A DNA stretch of 64,000 nt from Pedobacter cryoconitis (GCF_014200595.1 NZ_JACHCG010000002.1:62001-126000), one strand, 5' to 3'; shown: positions 45,864 through 55,781, counted from the first letter of the stretch. Notes: a model not told the origin generated them from the sequence alone. Numbers and translations are program-made.

Positions 45864-45871
45864 TATATTTG
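45864..45871 (+). promoter_or_regulatory. -7 promoter element of the dicluster ferredoxin gene
   Basis: TATATTTG, exact consensus, 41 bases before the ATG at 45913, within the divergent gap with the acyl-CoA reductase gene. Confidence 0.45.
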
Positions 45872-45912
45872 CAATGCAAAGGTAACTTTAGCAAATAGAT
45901 TTATACGAAGAC

Positions 45913-46263
45913 ATGGCTATTAAAATAACAGACGAATGTATTAATTGCGGAGCATGTGAGCCTGAATGCCCAAATAATGCAATTTATGACGCAGGTACAG
46001 CCTGGAGATTTTCTGATGGAACCAACTTAAATGGTATCATTGATTTTGGCGATCAGGAAGTAGATGCTGGCGCGGCTCAGGAAGCAGTTTCTGATGAAGT
46101 ATATTATATCGTTTCAGATAAATGTACAGAATGTAAAGGGTTTCATGATGAACCTCAATGTGCGGCAGTGTGCCCGGTAGATTGTTGCGTGGACGATGAA
46201 GATATCCGTGAAACTGAAGAAGAATTATTAAAGAAAAAAGCCTGGTTACACCAGGAAGACTAG
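45913..46263 (+). CDS. Ferredoxin with two [4Fe-4S]-type sites
   Basis: A 116-residue electron carrier. The first cysteine set is [17 protein letters not shown] (residues 10-26), the second [22 protein letters not shown] (about 76-97), separated by an insertion of about 50 residues not seen in the smallest clostridial ferredoxins. The CxxC...CxxxCP pattern in the second site fits the 4Fe-4S dicluster class often seen in Bacteroidota (family of YfhL type). Ends five bases before the 74-bp palindrome. Confidence 0.9.
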   Translation: MAIKITDECINCGACEPECPNNAIYDAGTAWRFSDGTNLNGIIDFGDQEVDAGAAQEAVSDEVYYIVSDKCTECKGFHDEPQCAAVCPVDCCVDDEDIRETEEELLKKKAWLHQED

Positions 46264-46268
46264 TTCTT

Positions 46269-46342
46269 TAATATCTATATAACAGAAAAAGAGAAAAGGA
46301 CGCATATGCGTCCTTTTCTCTTTTTCTGTTATATAGATATTA
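46269..46342. terminator. Perfect 74-bp palindrome without loop, convergent terminator
   Basis: Bases 46269-46305 and 46306-46342 are exact reverse complements (37 bp arms, centre CGCAT|ATGCG). It fills the gap between the convergent ferredoxin and universal stress genes and includes the stop codon of the latter. Each strand gives a hairpin with a GC-richer top and a T-rich 3' arm (TTTTCTCTTTTT), which would terminate transcription from both sides. The next base pair (46268/46343) mismatches, so the limits are definite. Confidence 0.85.
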
Positions 46343-46789
46343 TACCTCTGCCTTGTTCGGAATAATCAATACAGGACAGGCTGATTTTCTGGCCACATGT
46401 TCAGCCACACTTCCCATTAAAAAGTGATATAATCCTGTTCTGCCATAAGTTCCGATCACAATCAGATCAGACCCCCATTCGTCAGATTGCTGAATAATTC
46501 CATGTGCTGCGGTATCTACTACACTTAGATATGTAGTTTTAATGCCGTTACCATAAGTATCTTCTATTTCTTTCAGCAGCTGATGGCTGTTCTCTTCACT
46601 GTTATCATAACTTTCCAGGAAAACAGGAGCCAGTGTAAGATCCTGATTAATAGTGGCTGGCATTGGCTCAATAATATTGACTAAGGCAACCTCAGCATTA
46701 AAGGTCTTAGCCAGCTCGTAGCCTGTTTTTGCTGCCTTTTCTGAGCAGGTACTATTATCTACTGCGATTAATATCTTTTGGAGGTTCAT
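46340..46789 (-). CDS. Universal stress protein (UspA family)
   Basis: A 149-residue nucleotide-binding stress protein. I start it at the ATG at 46789 (MNLQKILIAVDNSTCSEKAA), because the family begins this way; an upstream start at 46840 would add 17 residues that do not match. The ATP-binding signature near the end, GTYGRTGLYHFLMGSVAEHV, has the Gly-x2-Gly-x9-Gly-Ser spacing. The stop codon lies inside the palindrome. Its substrate or signal is not known. Confidence 0.9.
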   Translation of the reverse strand: MNLQKILIAVDNSTCSEKAAKTGYELAKTFNAEVALVNIIEPMPATINQDLTLAPVFLESYDNSEENSHQLLKEIEDTYGNGIKTTYLSVVDTAAHGIIQQSDEWGSDLIVIGTYGRTGLYHFLMGSVAEHVARKSACPVLIIPNKAEV

Positions 46790-46898
46790 AATTTCTGGCG
46801 CTAATGAATGTAATACTTGTATAACAAATTTATCAATCAAATGTTTATCCTATCGTTTTGTAAATCGCTATCCTTACTTTTGAGTACTAGATTTCATT

Positions 46899-47699
46899 AT
46901 GGAACAGACATTCGCAATTTGCAGGGTAGCCGTAGCACCAATAAGAGCATCATCATCCGATAAAGCCGAAATAACGACGCAATTATTATTTGGAGATCAC
47001 GTAGAAGTATTGGAAAAAGCTGAGCCCTGGTGGCGGATTCGTAATGGTTATGATGACTACGAAGGCTGGATAGACTTTAAACAGCTTGCAGTACTTACTG
47101 AAACTGACTACGAAGCCTGTAAACAACGTATTGCTTTGGTACCGGCAGCAGTTAATAATCAGGTGCTGGCAGCCGATGGAAGTGTCTATTACCTGGCTGC
47201 ATCGAGCAGTTTGCCAGCTTACAGCAATGGATTCTGCCAACTGGGTAAAGAGAAATTCCAGGTCTTATTTGAACCTCATCAGCCGCCAGTACAAGCAACC
47301 GGGGCAATGCTTGCAGATGCTGCTCTTTTCTACCTGAATGCACCGTATTTATGGGGAGGCCGTACCCTGTTCGGTATTGATTGTTCCGGATATGTACAGG
47401 CCGTTTTTGCTTTATATGGTATTACCCTTCACAGAGATGCCGCTCAGCAAGCAGAACAAGGAGAAACAGTTAATTTTTTGCCGGAAGCACAAACCGGGGA
47501 TCTTGCTTTTTTTGATAATGCCGATGGCAAAATCATTCATGTAGGCCTGATGCTCAATGCGAATCAGATTATTCATGCTTCAGGAAAAGTGAGAATTGAT
47601 CCTATAGATGACCAGGGGATTTATAATCCTGAACTTGGGCGTTATAGCCACAAACTCAGGATTATTAAAAGGTTTATAAATCCCATTCCCACACCATAA
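46899..47699 (+). CDS. NlpC/P60 peptidoglycan endopeptidase with SH3-like N-terminus
   Basis: A 266-residue C40-family enzyme. Residues about 1-65 look like a bacterial SH3 domain (CRVAVAPIRASSSDKAEITTQLL), followed by a second SH3-like stretch and the catalytic domain. Cys162 in GIDCSGYVQ, His214 in IIHVGLML and His226 in IIHASGKV form the probable triad. No signal peptide is visible, so it may act on cytoplasmic muropeptides in recycling, as the YkfC type does, rather than on the wall. It overlaps the WD40 gene by 26 bases at the 3' end. Confidence 0.88.
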   Translation: MEQTFAICRVAVAPIRASSSDKAEITTQLLFGDHVEVLEKAEPWWRIRNGYDDYEGWIDFKQLAVLTETDYEACKQRIALVPAAVNNQVLAADGSVYYLAASSSLPAYSNGFCQLGKEKFQVLFEPHQPPVQATGAMLADAALFYLNAPYLWGGRTLFGIDCSGYVQAVFALYGITLHRDAAQQAEQGETVNFLPEAQTGDLAFFDNADGKIIHVGLMLNANQIIHASGKVRIDPIDDQGIYNPELGRYSHKLRIIKRFINPIPTP

Positions 47700-48573
47700 C
47701 TAATTTGTCATCGCCAGTGGTTAATAAATATTTACCATCCAGGCTCCAGATTAGTTTATTGATAGAATGGGTATGTCCGTGTGTGCTCTTTTCAATGCTC
47801 AGGATTTTGTATAACCTTAGATCATCACTGCCCCACAGTTTGATACTTTTGTCCTGGCTTACTGTGACAAAATAGGGCAGCGAAGGATGAAATGCAATTC
47901 CATAAACACTAAATAGATGTGCTGGAATGGTATGCTGAAGCTGATAATCCGGCAATGACCAGAAATTTAACTGTGCATCTCTTCCTCCGGAAATCAAGTA
48001 TTTACCATCAGGCGAATACTGGACAGAAGTAACCGGCAAAGTATGCTGCTGCAAGATATGCAGCAAGCTATAATCACTCAAATCATAAATACGGATTGCG
48101 CCATCTTTACAACCAAAAGCAACCTGCAAGCCATCTGCACTAACTGCTATCGCTCTGACTGTATCGGCAGAAACCCTGATCCGGTAAAGTAAAGACCAGT
48201 CGGTCAATGACCATACCCCAACAGTACCATCTTCACTTGCAGTTAAAAACTCCTGTTTTGACGGGATAGTGACCAGATCAAATACAGGTTTTTCATGTGC
48301 CTGAAAGGTGGAGATGATTGTTTGTTTATTTAGGTCAAATATACTGACCTCACCACTTCTCTGACCAACAAAAAGCTGGTCATTGTACTGATGAAGATTA
48401 TACACAGAAGTTTTTACCGGCATTAAAACCTTCAAAAAGGACATCTTTTTCAATGACCATTCTACCACACCCTTATCATTTCCACCGGTAAAAAAGATAC
48501 CTGGTTCACTAGAATTGGTTAAAGCATAAACAGGGTTCTGATGACCGCTAAGCGATCTTAAATGTTTCAGCAT
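47674..48573 (-). CDS. WD40 repeat protein
   Basis: A 299-residue protein composed of about seven WD-type repeats (for example GKYLISGGRDAQLNFWSL, YFVTVSQDKSIKLWGS, KYLLTTGDDKLVMVWEW) that would form a single beta-propeller. There is no signal peptide, so it should be cytoplasmic. It starts two bases after the hisIE stop, so it appears to be the last gene of the histidine operon, although it has no known histidine function. Probably a protein-interaction scaffold. Confidence 0.85.
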   Translation of the reverse strand: MLKHLRSLSGHQNPVYALTNSSEPGIFFTGGNDKGVVEWSLKKMSFLKVLMPVKTSVYNLHQYNDQLFVGQRSGEVSIFDLNKQTIISTFQAHEKPVFDLVTIPSKQEFLTASEDGTVGVWSLTDWSLLYRIRVSADTVRAIAVSADGLQVAFGCKDGAIRIYDLSDYSLLHILQQHTLPVTSVQYSPDGKYLISGGRDAQLNFWSLPDYQLQHTIPAHLFSVYGIAFHPSLPYFVTVSQDKSIKLWGSDDLRLYKILSIEKSTHGHTHSINKLIWSLDGKYLLTTGDDKLVMVWEWDL

Positions 48574-48575
48574 AA

Positions 48576-49163
48576 TTAACGGTGTCTGCCTTCCAGGTTG
48601 ACCCCGATATCAGCAAGTGTTTTACCTTTTTCTCTTAATAAGACTAATAAATGGAAAATTAAATCAGAACTCTCATTCACAAAGTCAACATCAGTTTCGT
48701 TTAATGCTGCAATTACAGTTTCTACGCCTTCTTCTCCAACTTTCTGTGCAATCTTATTTAATCCCTTTTTGCGGAGCTTGTTCACATACGATTCTTCCGT
48801 AGGATGATCATATCTATCGTGAATAATTTTCTCTAGTTCAAAGATGAAATTCTGATTGAAATTAGTTTTAAAACAGCTTCTGCTCCCTGTATGACACGTT
48901 GGGCCTACTGGGGTAACTTTAATCAGTATCGTATCTTTATCACAATCAATATGCGTCTCTTTTACATATAAAAAGTTACCGCTTTCTTCTCCTTTAGTCC
49001 ATAAACGGCTTTTAGAGCGGGAATAAAATGTAACTTTCCCTTCCTGCTGTGTTTTTGACCAGGCTTCCTGGTTCATATAACCCAACATTAACACTTCCAA
49101 TGTTTGTATATCCTGAATGATTACAGGAACCAATCCATCGGTTTTCTTAAAATCTATAGTCAT
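48576..49163 (-). CDS. hisI: Bifunctional phosphoribosyl-AMP cyclohydrolase / phosphoribosyl-ATP pyrophosphatase
   Basis: HisIE, catalysing the second and third steps of histidine synthesis. In 195 residues the HisI domain (about 1-105, with [21 protein letters not shown] and [12 protein letters not shown]) precedes the HisE domain ([29 protein letters not shown]). The fusion is the normal form in Bacteroidota and enterics. It overlaps hisF by four bases. Confidence 0.95.
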   Translation of the reverse strand: MTIDFKKTDGLVPVIIQDIQTLEVLMLGYMNQEAWSKTQQEGKVTFYSRSKSRLWTKGEESGNFLYVKETHIDCDKDTILIKVTPVGPTCHTGSRSCFKTNFNQNFIFELEKIIHDRYDHPTEESYVNKLRKKGLNKIAQKVGEEGVETVIAALNETDVDFVNESSDLIFHLLVLLREKGKTLADIGVNLEGRHR

Positions 49164-49915
49164 AACCTAACTGGTATGTTGTGTTTTTTTAATTCGTTTT
49201 TCAGGTGGGGGATAGGGATTTCACCGAAATGAAAAACCGAAGCAGCTAAGGCCGCATCCACACCCGTTGTGGTAAAAACTTCTGTGAAATGTTCAACTTT
49301 TCCTGCTCCGCCCGAAGCAATAACCGGGATATTGATCATTTTACTGATACTATCCAGTAATTTACAATCGAAACCCTGTTTAGTACCATCATGATCCATC
49401 GAAGTTAACAGGATTTCTCCTGCACCCAAATCTTCCGCCTGTTTAATCCAGTGTTCTGTTTCGATCTCTGTAATTAAACGGCCTCCGTTCAAATGCACCA
49501 TATTTTTGCCTGCAACCAGTTTAGTATCTACTGCAACTACTACGAACTGCACGCCAAATACTTTTGCCAGGTCGGCAATAAGCTGCGGATTTTTAACGGC
49601 TGCCGAATTGATACTAATTTTATCAGCACCAGCATTCAATAAAGCTTCTGCATCGGCAATCTCTGTAATTCCTCCACCAATGGTAAAAGGGATATTGAGC
49701 TGTCTGGCCACCGACTTCACCATTTCGATCATCGTTTTACGACGCTCATGGGTAGCGGTAATATCCAGGAATACCAATTCATCAGCACCTTGCTGCGCAT
49801 ATTGCCAGGCCAGTTCTACCGGATCTCCGGCATCTTTCAGGTCCACAAAATTAACGCCTTTTACTGTCCGGCCATCTTTGACGTCCAGACATGGGATGAT
49901 ACGTTTGCTTAACAT
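49160..49915 (-). CDS. hisF: Imidazole glycerol phosphate synthase cyclase subunit
   Basis: With HisH forms imidazole glycerol phosphate and AICAR. The 251-residue TIM barrel has the expected [19 protein letters not shown] start, [18 protein letters not shown], the catalytic Asp in VAVDTK, and SGGAG near the end. The gene is three bases after hisA ends and overlaps hisI by four bases. Confidence 0.97.
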   Translation of the reverse strand: MLSKRIIPCLDVKDGRTVKGVNFVDLKDAGDPVELAWQYAQQGADELVFLDITATHERRKTMIEMVKSVARQLNIPFTIGGGITEIADAEALLNAGADKISINSAAVKNPQLIADLAKVFGVQFVVVAVDTKLVAGKNMVHLNGGRLITEIETEHWIKQAEDLGAGEILLTSMDHDGTKQGFDCKLLDSISKMINIPVIASGGAGKVEHFTEVFTTTGVDAALAASVFHFGEIPIPHLKNELKKHNIPVRL

Positions 49916-49918
49916 CGA

Positions 49919-50668
49919 TTATAAAGAAGTCAGGGCTTTAAGGTTCCATTCCTTGATTTCTTCAATAGAAATACGGTTTTCATAAATAGCCTTTCCAACT
50001 ACGCAAGATCTGATTTCAAGCTTTGCCAGTTCTTCAATATCCTCCATTGAGCTGATTCCGCCCGATGCAATCAATTTGATAAACGGAGAATGTTCCAGTA
50101 ATTTTTTATATAAATCCACAGCAGCACCACCTAATTTACCATCCTTGTTGATATCAGTACAGAGGAATCTGAAAAAGCCTAACTGCAAACATTTATCAAC
50201 GTAATCCATTAATTTGATAGGTGAACTTTCCATCCATCCAGAATATTTGATTACTTCATCCAATACATCAATCGCAATGACGATACGGTTTGCATAATCA
50301 TATTTTTTACCAACTTCTTTGCTTAATTCAGCCAGGAAATCAGGATTGGTAATCGCTTGTGTACCGACAATAACCCTGTGAATACCTGCATCAAGCAGAT
50401 TAGTCACTTGTTCAATGGTACGGATACCGCCGCCGTACTGCACACGCATCTCAGTTTTTTTGATAATATCAAAAAGCTCAGCTTGATTACTAAAATCTCC
50501 TTTAGCACCATTTAAATCAATAATATGTATGAATTCAGTACCGTTAGACTTATAAGTCTCAATCATTTCAGCAATTGATACATCATATACTGTCTTCTGG
50601 TTATAGTCACCTTCTCTGAGGCGGACAACTTTACCATCTAAAATATCTATAGCGGGGATAATGTACAT
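49919..50668 (-). CDS. hisA: Phosphoribosylformimino-AICAR isomerase
   Basis: Amadori isomerase, fourth step of the pathway. The 249-residue TIM barrel starts MYIIPAIDILDGKVVRLREG with the catalytic Asp8, has QYGGGIRT near 80, and the second catalytic Asp in TDINKDGKL. It is related to hisF by ancient duplication. One base separates it from hisH. Confidence 0.97.
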   Translation of the reverse strand: MYIIPAIDILDGKVVRLREGDYNQKTVYDVSIAEMIETYKSNGTEFIHIIDLNGAKGDFSNQAELFDIIKKTEMRVQYGGGIRTIEQVTNLLDAGIHRVIVGTQAITNPDFLAELSKEVGKKYDYANRIVIAIDVLDEVIKYSGWMESSPIKLMDYVDKCLQLGFFRFLCTDINKDGKLGGAAVDLYKKLLEHSPFIKLIASGGISSMEDIEELAKLEIRSCVVGKAIYENRISIEEIKEWNLKALTSL

Positions 50669-50669
50669 C

Positions 50670-51263
50670 TTATTGTTTTAAGTTAGAAAAGTTCAATAAT
50701 AATTGTTCGCCTGCGGCGCCCGATTTTTCAGGATGGAATTGTACCCCGTAAAAATTGTCTTTTTGTATAGCTGCTGAATATTTCAGGCCATACTGCGCCG
50801 TCGCTATTTCAAAAATAGCGTTATATTCAATAAAGTACGAATGCACAAAGTAAAATTGTGTCTGATTTTCAACACCTTCGAATAGTAAATTGTTTTTAAT
50901 CTCTATATTATTCCATCCCATATGCGGGATTTTAATACCCAGATCCTTATCAAATAGTTTCGTTTCCAGTGGTATAATATTCATCAGCTGCGCGTCACCT
51001 TCCTGTGAATGTGCCGTGAGCAACTGCATCCCTACACAAATCCCTAAAACAGGTTTTTTAAGTTGTCTGATGGACTCTACCAGTCCGGTTTGGTTCAGCT
51101 TCTCCATCGCAGCCCCTGCATGTCCTACACCAGGAATGATAATATGAGAATACTGATCAAAATCATGTTCCGTATTAATCATGCCATAACTGAGCCCCAG
51201 TCTGGATAAAGCAGAAGTCAGAGAAAAGATATTTCCTGCACCGTAATTAACGATTCCTATCAT
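50670..51263 (-). CDS. hisH: Imidazole glycerol phosphate synthase glutaminase subunit
   Basis: Class I glutamine amidotransferase that supplies ammonia to HisF. In 197 residues the oxyanion strand PGVGHAGAAM, catalytic Cys in GICVGMQLL near residue 76 and the His-Glu pair in VQFHPEKSG are present. It lies one base after hisB. Confidence 0.96.
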   Translation of the reverse strand: MIGIVNYGAGNIFSLTSALSRLGLSYGMINTEHDFDQYSHIIIPGVGHAGAAMEKLNQTGLVESIRQLKKPVLGICVGMQLLTAHSQEGDAQLMNIIPLETKLFDKDLGIKIPHMGWNNIEIKNNLLFEGVENQTQFYFVHSYFIEYNAIFEIATAQYGLKYSAAIQKDNFYGVQFHPEKSGAAGEQLLLNFSNLKQ

Positions 51264-51264
51264 T

Positions 51265-52398
51265 TTATAACATTCCTTTGGTACTCGGTAAAACTAATTT
51301 TTCAGCATCTCTTTTGATAGCCATTTTAATCGCTTTTGCGAAAGCCTTAAAGATAGCTTCAATTTTATGGTGTTCGTTGTCACCCTCAGCTTTAATATTG
51401 AGGTTACATTTTGCCGCATCACTGAAAGATTTAAAGAAGTGATAAAACATTTCTGTTGGTACATCGCCTACTTTTTCTCTTTTAAATTCTGCGTCCCACA
51501 CAATCCAGTTCCTGCCCCCGAAATCAATAGCTACCTGCGCCAGGCAGTCATCCATCGGTAAACAGAAACCATAACGTTCCAGTCCCAGTTTATTGCCTAT
51601 AGCTTTGGCAAAAGCCTCACCCAATGCAATTCCCGTATCTTCAACAGTGTGGTGCTCATCAATATGTAAATCACCTTTGGCACTGATATTTAAATCTATT
51701 CCTCCATGACGTGCAATTTGATCGAGCATGTGGTTAAAGAAATTCAACCCGGTTTCTATCTTCGCTTTTCCTGTACCGTCCAGGTTAATTTCAATGTCTA
51801 TATCCGTTTCGTTGGTCTTTCTGATATGATGAAATTGTCTGCTTCCTGCACTTAAAAAAGTGTAGATATCCACCCAGTTTTGTGTTTGCAAAGCAATTAC
51901 CTCAGTCAAAGTCTCTGCTTTATCCAGCATTTCTGCTGATCCTAGTAAATCATTATTCCTTAACCAGATTGCTTTTGCACCCAGGTTTTTAGCCAGCACG
52001 ACATCATTAATCCGGTCGCCAATCACAAAAGAACCTGCCAGATCATATTCACCGGTCAAAAAATGCTGTAACAAACCTGTATTTGGCTTGCGGGTAGGTG
52101 CATTTTCATGTGCAAAGGTCTTATCGATAATAACCTCAGAAAATACTACCCCTTCACCTTCAAAAGTATCCAGAATAAAATTGTGTACCGGCCAGAAATT
52201 TGGCTCAGGATGGGAATCAGTACCCAGGCCGTCCTGATTGGTCACCATAACCAATTCGAAATCCAGTTCTGCGGCTATTTTAGCCATATAGTACAAAGAT
52301 TTCGGATAGAATTTAAGCTTTGAAAATGAATCTATTTGTTCATCTTCTGGTTCAGTGATCAGTGTACCATCACGGTCTATGAAAAGTATCTTCTTCAT
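51265..52398 (-). CDS. hisB: Bifunctional histidinol-phosphatase / imidazoleglycerol-phosphate dehydratase
   Basis: The 377-residue fusion joins an N-terminal HAD phosphatase (DRDGTLI, Asp8 and Asp10; zinc-binding region is reduced) with a C-terminal dehydratase (from about 185) that contains the two metal-binding His motifs [14 protein letters not shown] and [17 protein letters not shown]. These are steps eight and six. The fused form is shared with enterics and most Bacteroidota. Two bases separate it from hisC. Confidence 0.96.
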   Translation of the reverse strand: MKKILFIDRDGTLITEPEDEQIDSFSKLKFYPKSLYYMAKIAAELDFELVMVTNQDGLGTDSHPEPNFWPVHNFILDTFEGEGVVFSEVIIDKTFAHENAPTRKPNTGLLQHFLTGEYDLAGSFVIGDRINDVVLAKNLGAKAIWLRNNDLLGSAEMLDKAETLTEVIALQTQNWVDIYTFLSAGSRQFHHIRKTNETDIDIEINLDGTGKAKIETGLNFFNHMLDQIARHGGIDLNISAKGDLHIDEHHTVEDTGIALGEAFAKAIGNKLGLERYGFCLPMDDCLAQVAIDFGGRNWIVWDAEFKREKVGDVPTEMFYHFFKSFSDAAKCNLNIKAEGDNEHHKIEAIFKAFAKAIKMAIKRDAEKLVLPSTKGML

Positions 52399-52400
52399 GC

Positions 52401-53447
52401 TTAGTTAGTTAACGATTTTAAAGCGGATATTAGTATTTCGTTTTCTGAAGGAGTACCTACAGTAATTCTTAAACAGCCCTCACAAAGGGTTACTTTTGCA
52501 CGGTTACGAACAATAATGCCACGGTCTACCAAAGCATCATACGTACCATTGGCATCAGCTACTTCGGCCAGGATAAAGTTTGCATCAGAAGGATAAACCT
52601 TTTTGACCATTGGTAAATCCAGCAGTAATTTTGCTAAATGTTCCCTTTCCGCTACTGTAGTCTTGATCCAGTCATTTACCTGTCCGATATTTTGAAGGGC
52701 AGCTAAAGCAAGATCCTGTGTCGATTGGCTGATATTGTAAGGTGCTTTAACCTTATTTAGAATATCGATGATAATGCTCGATGCAAAAGCCATCCCCAAA
52801 CGTAATCCTGCAAGTCCCCAGGCTTTCGAAAAAGTCTGTAAAACGACAAGGTGCGGGTATTCGGTTAATTCCTGTATGAAGGTACGTTGTTTTGCGAAAT
52901 TGATATAAGCCTCATCAATCACAACCAGCCCATTAAAATTGGCCAGTATGGTTTCTATATCCGTGCGGATGATAGAATTTCCAGTCGGGTTGTTAGGAGA
53001 GCAGATAAAGATCAGCTTCGTATTTGCATCAATCGCCTCCGCTATTCCTTCCAGATCTAACTGGAAATTTGGCAATAAATTAACTTTACGGATTTCTACA
53101 TCATTAATATTTGCAGAAACCTCATACATCCCGTAAGTAGGCGGAAGGATGATCACATTGTCTTTTCCCGGGTTACAAAAAGCGCGGAATAAAAGATCTA
53201 TAGCTTCATCGCTGCCATTTCCAAGGAAAGTATTTTCAATCGGAACACCTTTTATTTTACTCAGTGCGTCTTTAAGGTCCAGTTGCAAAGGATCAGGATA
53301 GCGGTTAAAGTTTTCTGGTAGCGGTGAGCCGTAACTATTTTCATTTGCATCTAAAAACACACTCGCCTGACCTTTATACTCGTCTCTTGCTGTAGAATAG
53401 GGGCGAAGGGTTTTGATGTTTTCGCGTTGTAGGTTTTTAATATCCAT
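52401..53447 (-). CDS. hisC: Histidinol-phosphate aminotransferase
   Basis: Pyridoxal-phosphate enzyme of 348 residues. The start is ATG at 53447, overlapping the end of hisD by 11 bases. Signatures are [34 protein letters not shown] near 150, [11 protein letters not shown] and the PLP-Lys segment [14 protein letters not shown] near 205-218. Fold type I class II aminotransferase. Confidence 0.96.
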   Translation of the reverse strand: MDIKNLQRENIKTLRPYSTARDEYKGQASVFLDANENSYGSPLPENFNRYPDPLQLDLKDALSKIKGVPIENTFLGNGSDEAIDLLFRAFCNPGKDNVIILPPTYGMYEVSANINDVEIRKVNLLPNFQLDLEGIAEAIDANTKLIFICSPNNPTGNSIIRTDIETILANFNGLVVIDEAYINFAKQRTFIQELTEYPHLVVLQTFSKAWGLAGLRLGMAFASSIIIDILNKVKAPYNISQSTQDLALAALQNIGQVNDWIKTTVAEREHLAKLLLDLPMVKKVYPSDANFILAEVADANGTYDALVDRGIIVRNRAKVTLCEGCLRITVGTPSENEILISALKSLTN

Positions 53448-54735
53448 CTGATGATTTTAAACGAATGGTGATTGCATTTTTGTGTGCCTGAAGCCCTTCT
53501 GCGGCCGCAAGAATTTCTACAGTCGGACCAATGGCCTTCAAGCCTTCAGGACTGATCTGCTGAAAAGTAATTTTTTTAATAAAAGAATCGATTGAAACAC
53601 CTGAATAGGCTTTGGCGAAACCACTGGTTGGTAAAGTATGGTTTGTACCTGAGGCATAATCCCCGGCACTTTCAGGAGTCAGGTTACCCAGAAATACAGA
53701 ACCTGCATTAATAATTAGCGGGATCAGTTCCTGAAAGGAATCTGTAGCCAGAATTAAGTGTTCGGGCGCATAAGTATTACTGAAAGCCATGGCCTGCGTT
53801 TTATCTGCTACCAGCACGGCATAAGAATTGGCAATAGCCTGCGCAGCAATGTCCCTTCTTGGCAGATCATTTAACTGTATTTCAATTTGATTCAACGTGT
53901 CAGTGATCAGCATTTCTGACGTAGAGATCAGGATAGCCTGACTATCAGTACCATGTTCTGCCTGTGCTAAAAGATCGGAAGCAACAAAAGAAGGATTGGC
54001 AGTTTCATCGGCAAAAACCAATACTTCCGAAGGGCCTGCCGGCATGTCAATTGCGGTGATGCCTGAAGCCAGTACCTGCTGTTTTGCCTGGGTCACATAA
54101 CGGTTTCCAGGGCCAAAAATCTTATAAACTTTAGGTACGGTTGCTGTGCCGAAAGCCATCGCTGCAATAGCCTGTGCACCACCTGCCAGGTAGATCTTTT
54201 CTATCCCTAAAAGCTGTGCACAATAAGCCAGGTAGCAATTGGTTTTTCCATCTTTTTGCGGAGGAGAGCAAACTACAATTTCCTGACAGCCTGCCAAAGT
54301 TGCTGGTGTGGCCAGCATTAAAAAAGTACTTGGTAAAACTGCTGTCCCACCTGGAATATACAATCCTACCCGTTCTATTGCCCTGGACTCGCGCCAGCAG
54401 GAAACTCCCGGCATAGTTTCAACTTTAGCTTCTTTGTAAAGCTGTGCTGCATGGAACTTTTTGATGTTCGCATAAGCCGTATCAATAGCAGATTTTGCTT
54501 CGGCAGGAATGGTAGAGGCAATCTTTCCGATCTCTTCTTTTTCAATGAAAAGCTGATCCAGATTTACCTTGTCAAATTGTAAGGCGTAGTTCTTTAAGGC
54601 TTTATCCCCATCTGCTTTCACCTGTGCAATGATCTCTTTTACCCTTTCTGCAATACTCGCATCGTCAGCTAGTTGTCTCAAACAGAGTTCTTCAATATTC
54701 TGTTCAGATAAATCAGTATACTTATAGAGTTTCAA
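53437..54735 (-). CDS. hisD: Histidinol dehydrogenase
   Basis: Zinc enzyme that performs the last two oxidations to histidine. The 432-residue chain has the GPSEVLVFADETANP region near 238, the AEHGTDSQAILIS zinc-binding segment near 267, and YAPEHLIL near 325. It is the second gene of the operon, 66 bases after hisG. The N-terminal helical segment begins MKLYKYTDLSEQNIEEL. Confidence 0.97.
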   Translation of the reverse strand: MKLYKYTDLSEQNIEELCLRQLADDASIAERVKEIIAQVKADGDKALKNYALQFDKVNLDQLFIEKEEIGKIASTIPAEAKSAIDTAYANIKKFHAAQLYKEAKVETMPGVSCWRESRAIERVGLYIPGGTAVLPSTFLMLATPATLAGCQEIVVCSPPQKDGKTNCYLAYCAQLLGIEKIYLAGGAQAIAAMAFGTATVPKVYKIFGPGNRYVTQAKQQVLASGITAIDMPAGPSEVLVFADETANPSFVASDLLAQAEHGTDSQAILISTSEMLITDTLNQIEIQLNDLPRRDIAAQAIANSYAVLVADKTQAMAFSNTYAPEHLILATDSFQELIPLIINAGSVFLGNLTPESAGDYASGTNHTLPTSGFAKAYSGVSIDSFIKKITFQQISPEGLKAIGPTVEILAAAEGLQAHKNAITIRLKSSDGY

Positions 54736-54801
54736 TGTCTTATATTTTTGTGTTAACTAATGGTTAACGTTAAAAAGATTGATATGGATTAAAAGCGTCG
54801 C

Positions 54802-55653
54802 TTAGGAGATGATCTTTTCGATCGGCATCACCACAATTCCCTCAGCACCAGCAGCTTTCAGACTGTTGATTTTTTCCCAGAAATCCTGCTCTGCGATAAC
54901 CGAGTGAACTGCTACCCAATCTTCTTCGAAAAGAGGCACAATCGTAGGACTTTTAACTCCCGGAAGCAGGCTCACTACTTTTTCGAGATTTGATTTTGCA
55001 ACATTCAGGACCACGTATTTTGTTTCCTTAGCGCGTAATACCGAACGGATTCTTTGCAGTAATTCAATGACATCTTCGTTCAGCTCCATGCCTTTACTGG
55101 CAATCAGTACCGCTTCAGATTTCATCACTTCACCGAAAGGTTTCAGGCCGTTGCTTTTAAGCGTCCCGCCTGTAGAAACAATGTCACAGATCGCATCACT
55201 TAATCCAAGACCAGGGCCAATTTCTACCGATCCTGAAATGGTACGGACAACCGCATTTACGTTGTTGTCATCCAGATATTTCTGAAGGATTACCGGGTAA
55301 GAAGTAGCGATCGCTTTGCCTTCGAGTCCACTTACATCAGTGATATCACTTTCGTTTGGAACAGCAATTTTGAGTGTACATTTTCCGAAGCCTAATTTTT
55401 GAAGATAGGTAACATCAGCATTTACTTCTGTGATTACATTTTCACCAACAATACCCAGATCGGCAATACCGTCCTGAACATATTCAGGAATGTCATCGTC
55501 TCTCAGAAATAGAATTTCTAAAGGGAAATTGGTAACAGTTGATATCAGGGAGCTTTTGTAGTTTTCGAATGATAGACCACAATTTTTAAGAATCTCTACG
55601 GATTTTTCGTTTAGCCTTCCAGATTTCTGGATAGCAATTTTAAGTGTTTTCAA
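54802..55653 (-). CDS. hisG: ATP phosphoribosyltransferase (long form)
   Basis: Commits ATP and PRPP to histidine synthesis and is feedback-inhibited by histidine. I start it at TTG 55653, giving 283 residues that begin MKTLKIAIQKSGRL like other long HisG; the next possible start, another TTG at 55698, would add 15 residues that do not resemble the family. Motifs: FLRDDDIPEYVQDGIADLGI and the PRPP loop VSTGGTLKSNGLKP. The long form carries a C-terminal regulatory domain and needs no HisZ. The start codon sits in the 3' arm of a small hairpin (TTTCAA/TTGAAA, 55648-55663). Confidence 0.93.
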   Translation of the reverse strand: MKTLKIAIQKSGRLNEKSVEILKNCGLSFENYKSSLISTVTNFPLEILFLRDDDIPEYVQDGIADLGIVGENVITEVNADVTYLQKLGFGKCTLKIAVPNESDITDVSGLEGKAIATSYPVILQKYLDDNNVNAVVRTISGSVEIGPGLGLSDAICDIVSTGGTLKSNGLKPFGEVMKSEAVLIASKGMELNEDVIELLQRIRSVLRAKETKYVVLNVAKSNLEKVVSLLPGVKSPTIVPLFEEDWVAVHSVIAEQDFWEKINSLKAAGAEGIVVMPIEKIIS

Positions 55654-55724
55654 TTGATTGAAATTATTGAATGAAACAGGAAAATAATTCGGAAACAAGT
55701 TTTGAAGTACAAAACATTACATAT

Positions 55725-55781
55725 CTATCGCCATAACTGGCGATGGTACAAATGTGAGTGGTGGTTCAAAATATTGTTCAT
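55725..55781 (-). CDS. Histidine-rich leader peptide of the his operon
   Basis: An 18-codon ORF reads MNNILNHHSHLYHRQLWR then TAG, with four His codons (7, 8, 10, 13). It starts about 37 bases after the predicted transcription start and ends 71 bases before hisG. A TGGCGAT/ATCGCCA hairpin covers its last codons and stop. His codons are rare enough that four in 18 at this exact place is unlikely to be chance. Interpretation: stalling or smooth passage of a ribosome on this peptide would report histidine supply and change folding ahead of hisG. No classical U-run terminator is visible, so the control could act on translation. Confidence 0.7.
   Translation of the reverse strand: MNNILNHHSHLYHRQLWR
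55727..55744 (-). promoter_or_regulatory. Hairpin over the leader peptide stop codon
   Basis: On the transcript ATCGCCA pairs perfectly with TGGCGAT around GTTA, spanning leader codons 13-18 and the first base of the stop. Downstream an AU-rich alternative exists: GTTTTG/CAAAAC, whose right arm TTCAAAA could pair instead with TTTTGAA in leader codons 4-6. This gives mutually exclusive folds. Confidence 0.55.

Noticed and set aside
51367..52323. Plus-strand ORFs inside hisB
   Set aside because: Antisense shadows; hisB has full catalytic motifs.
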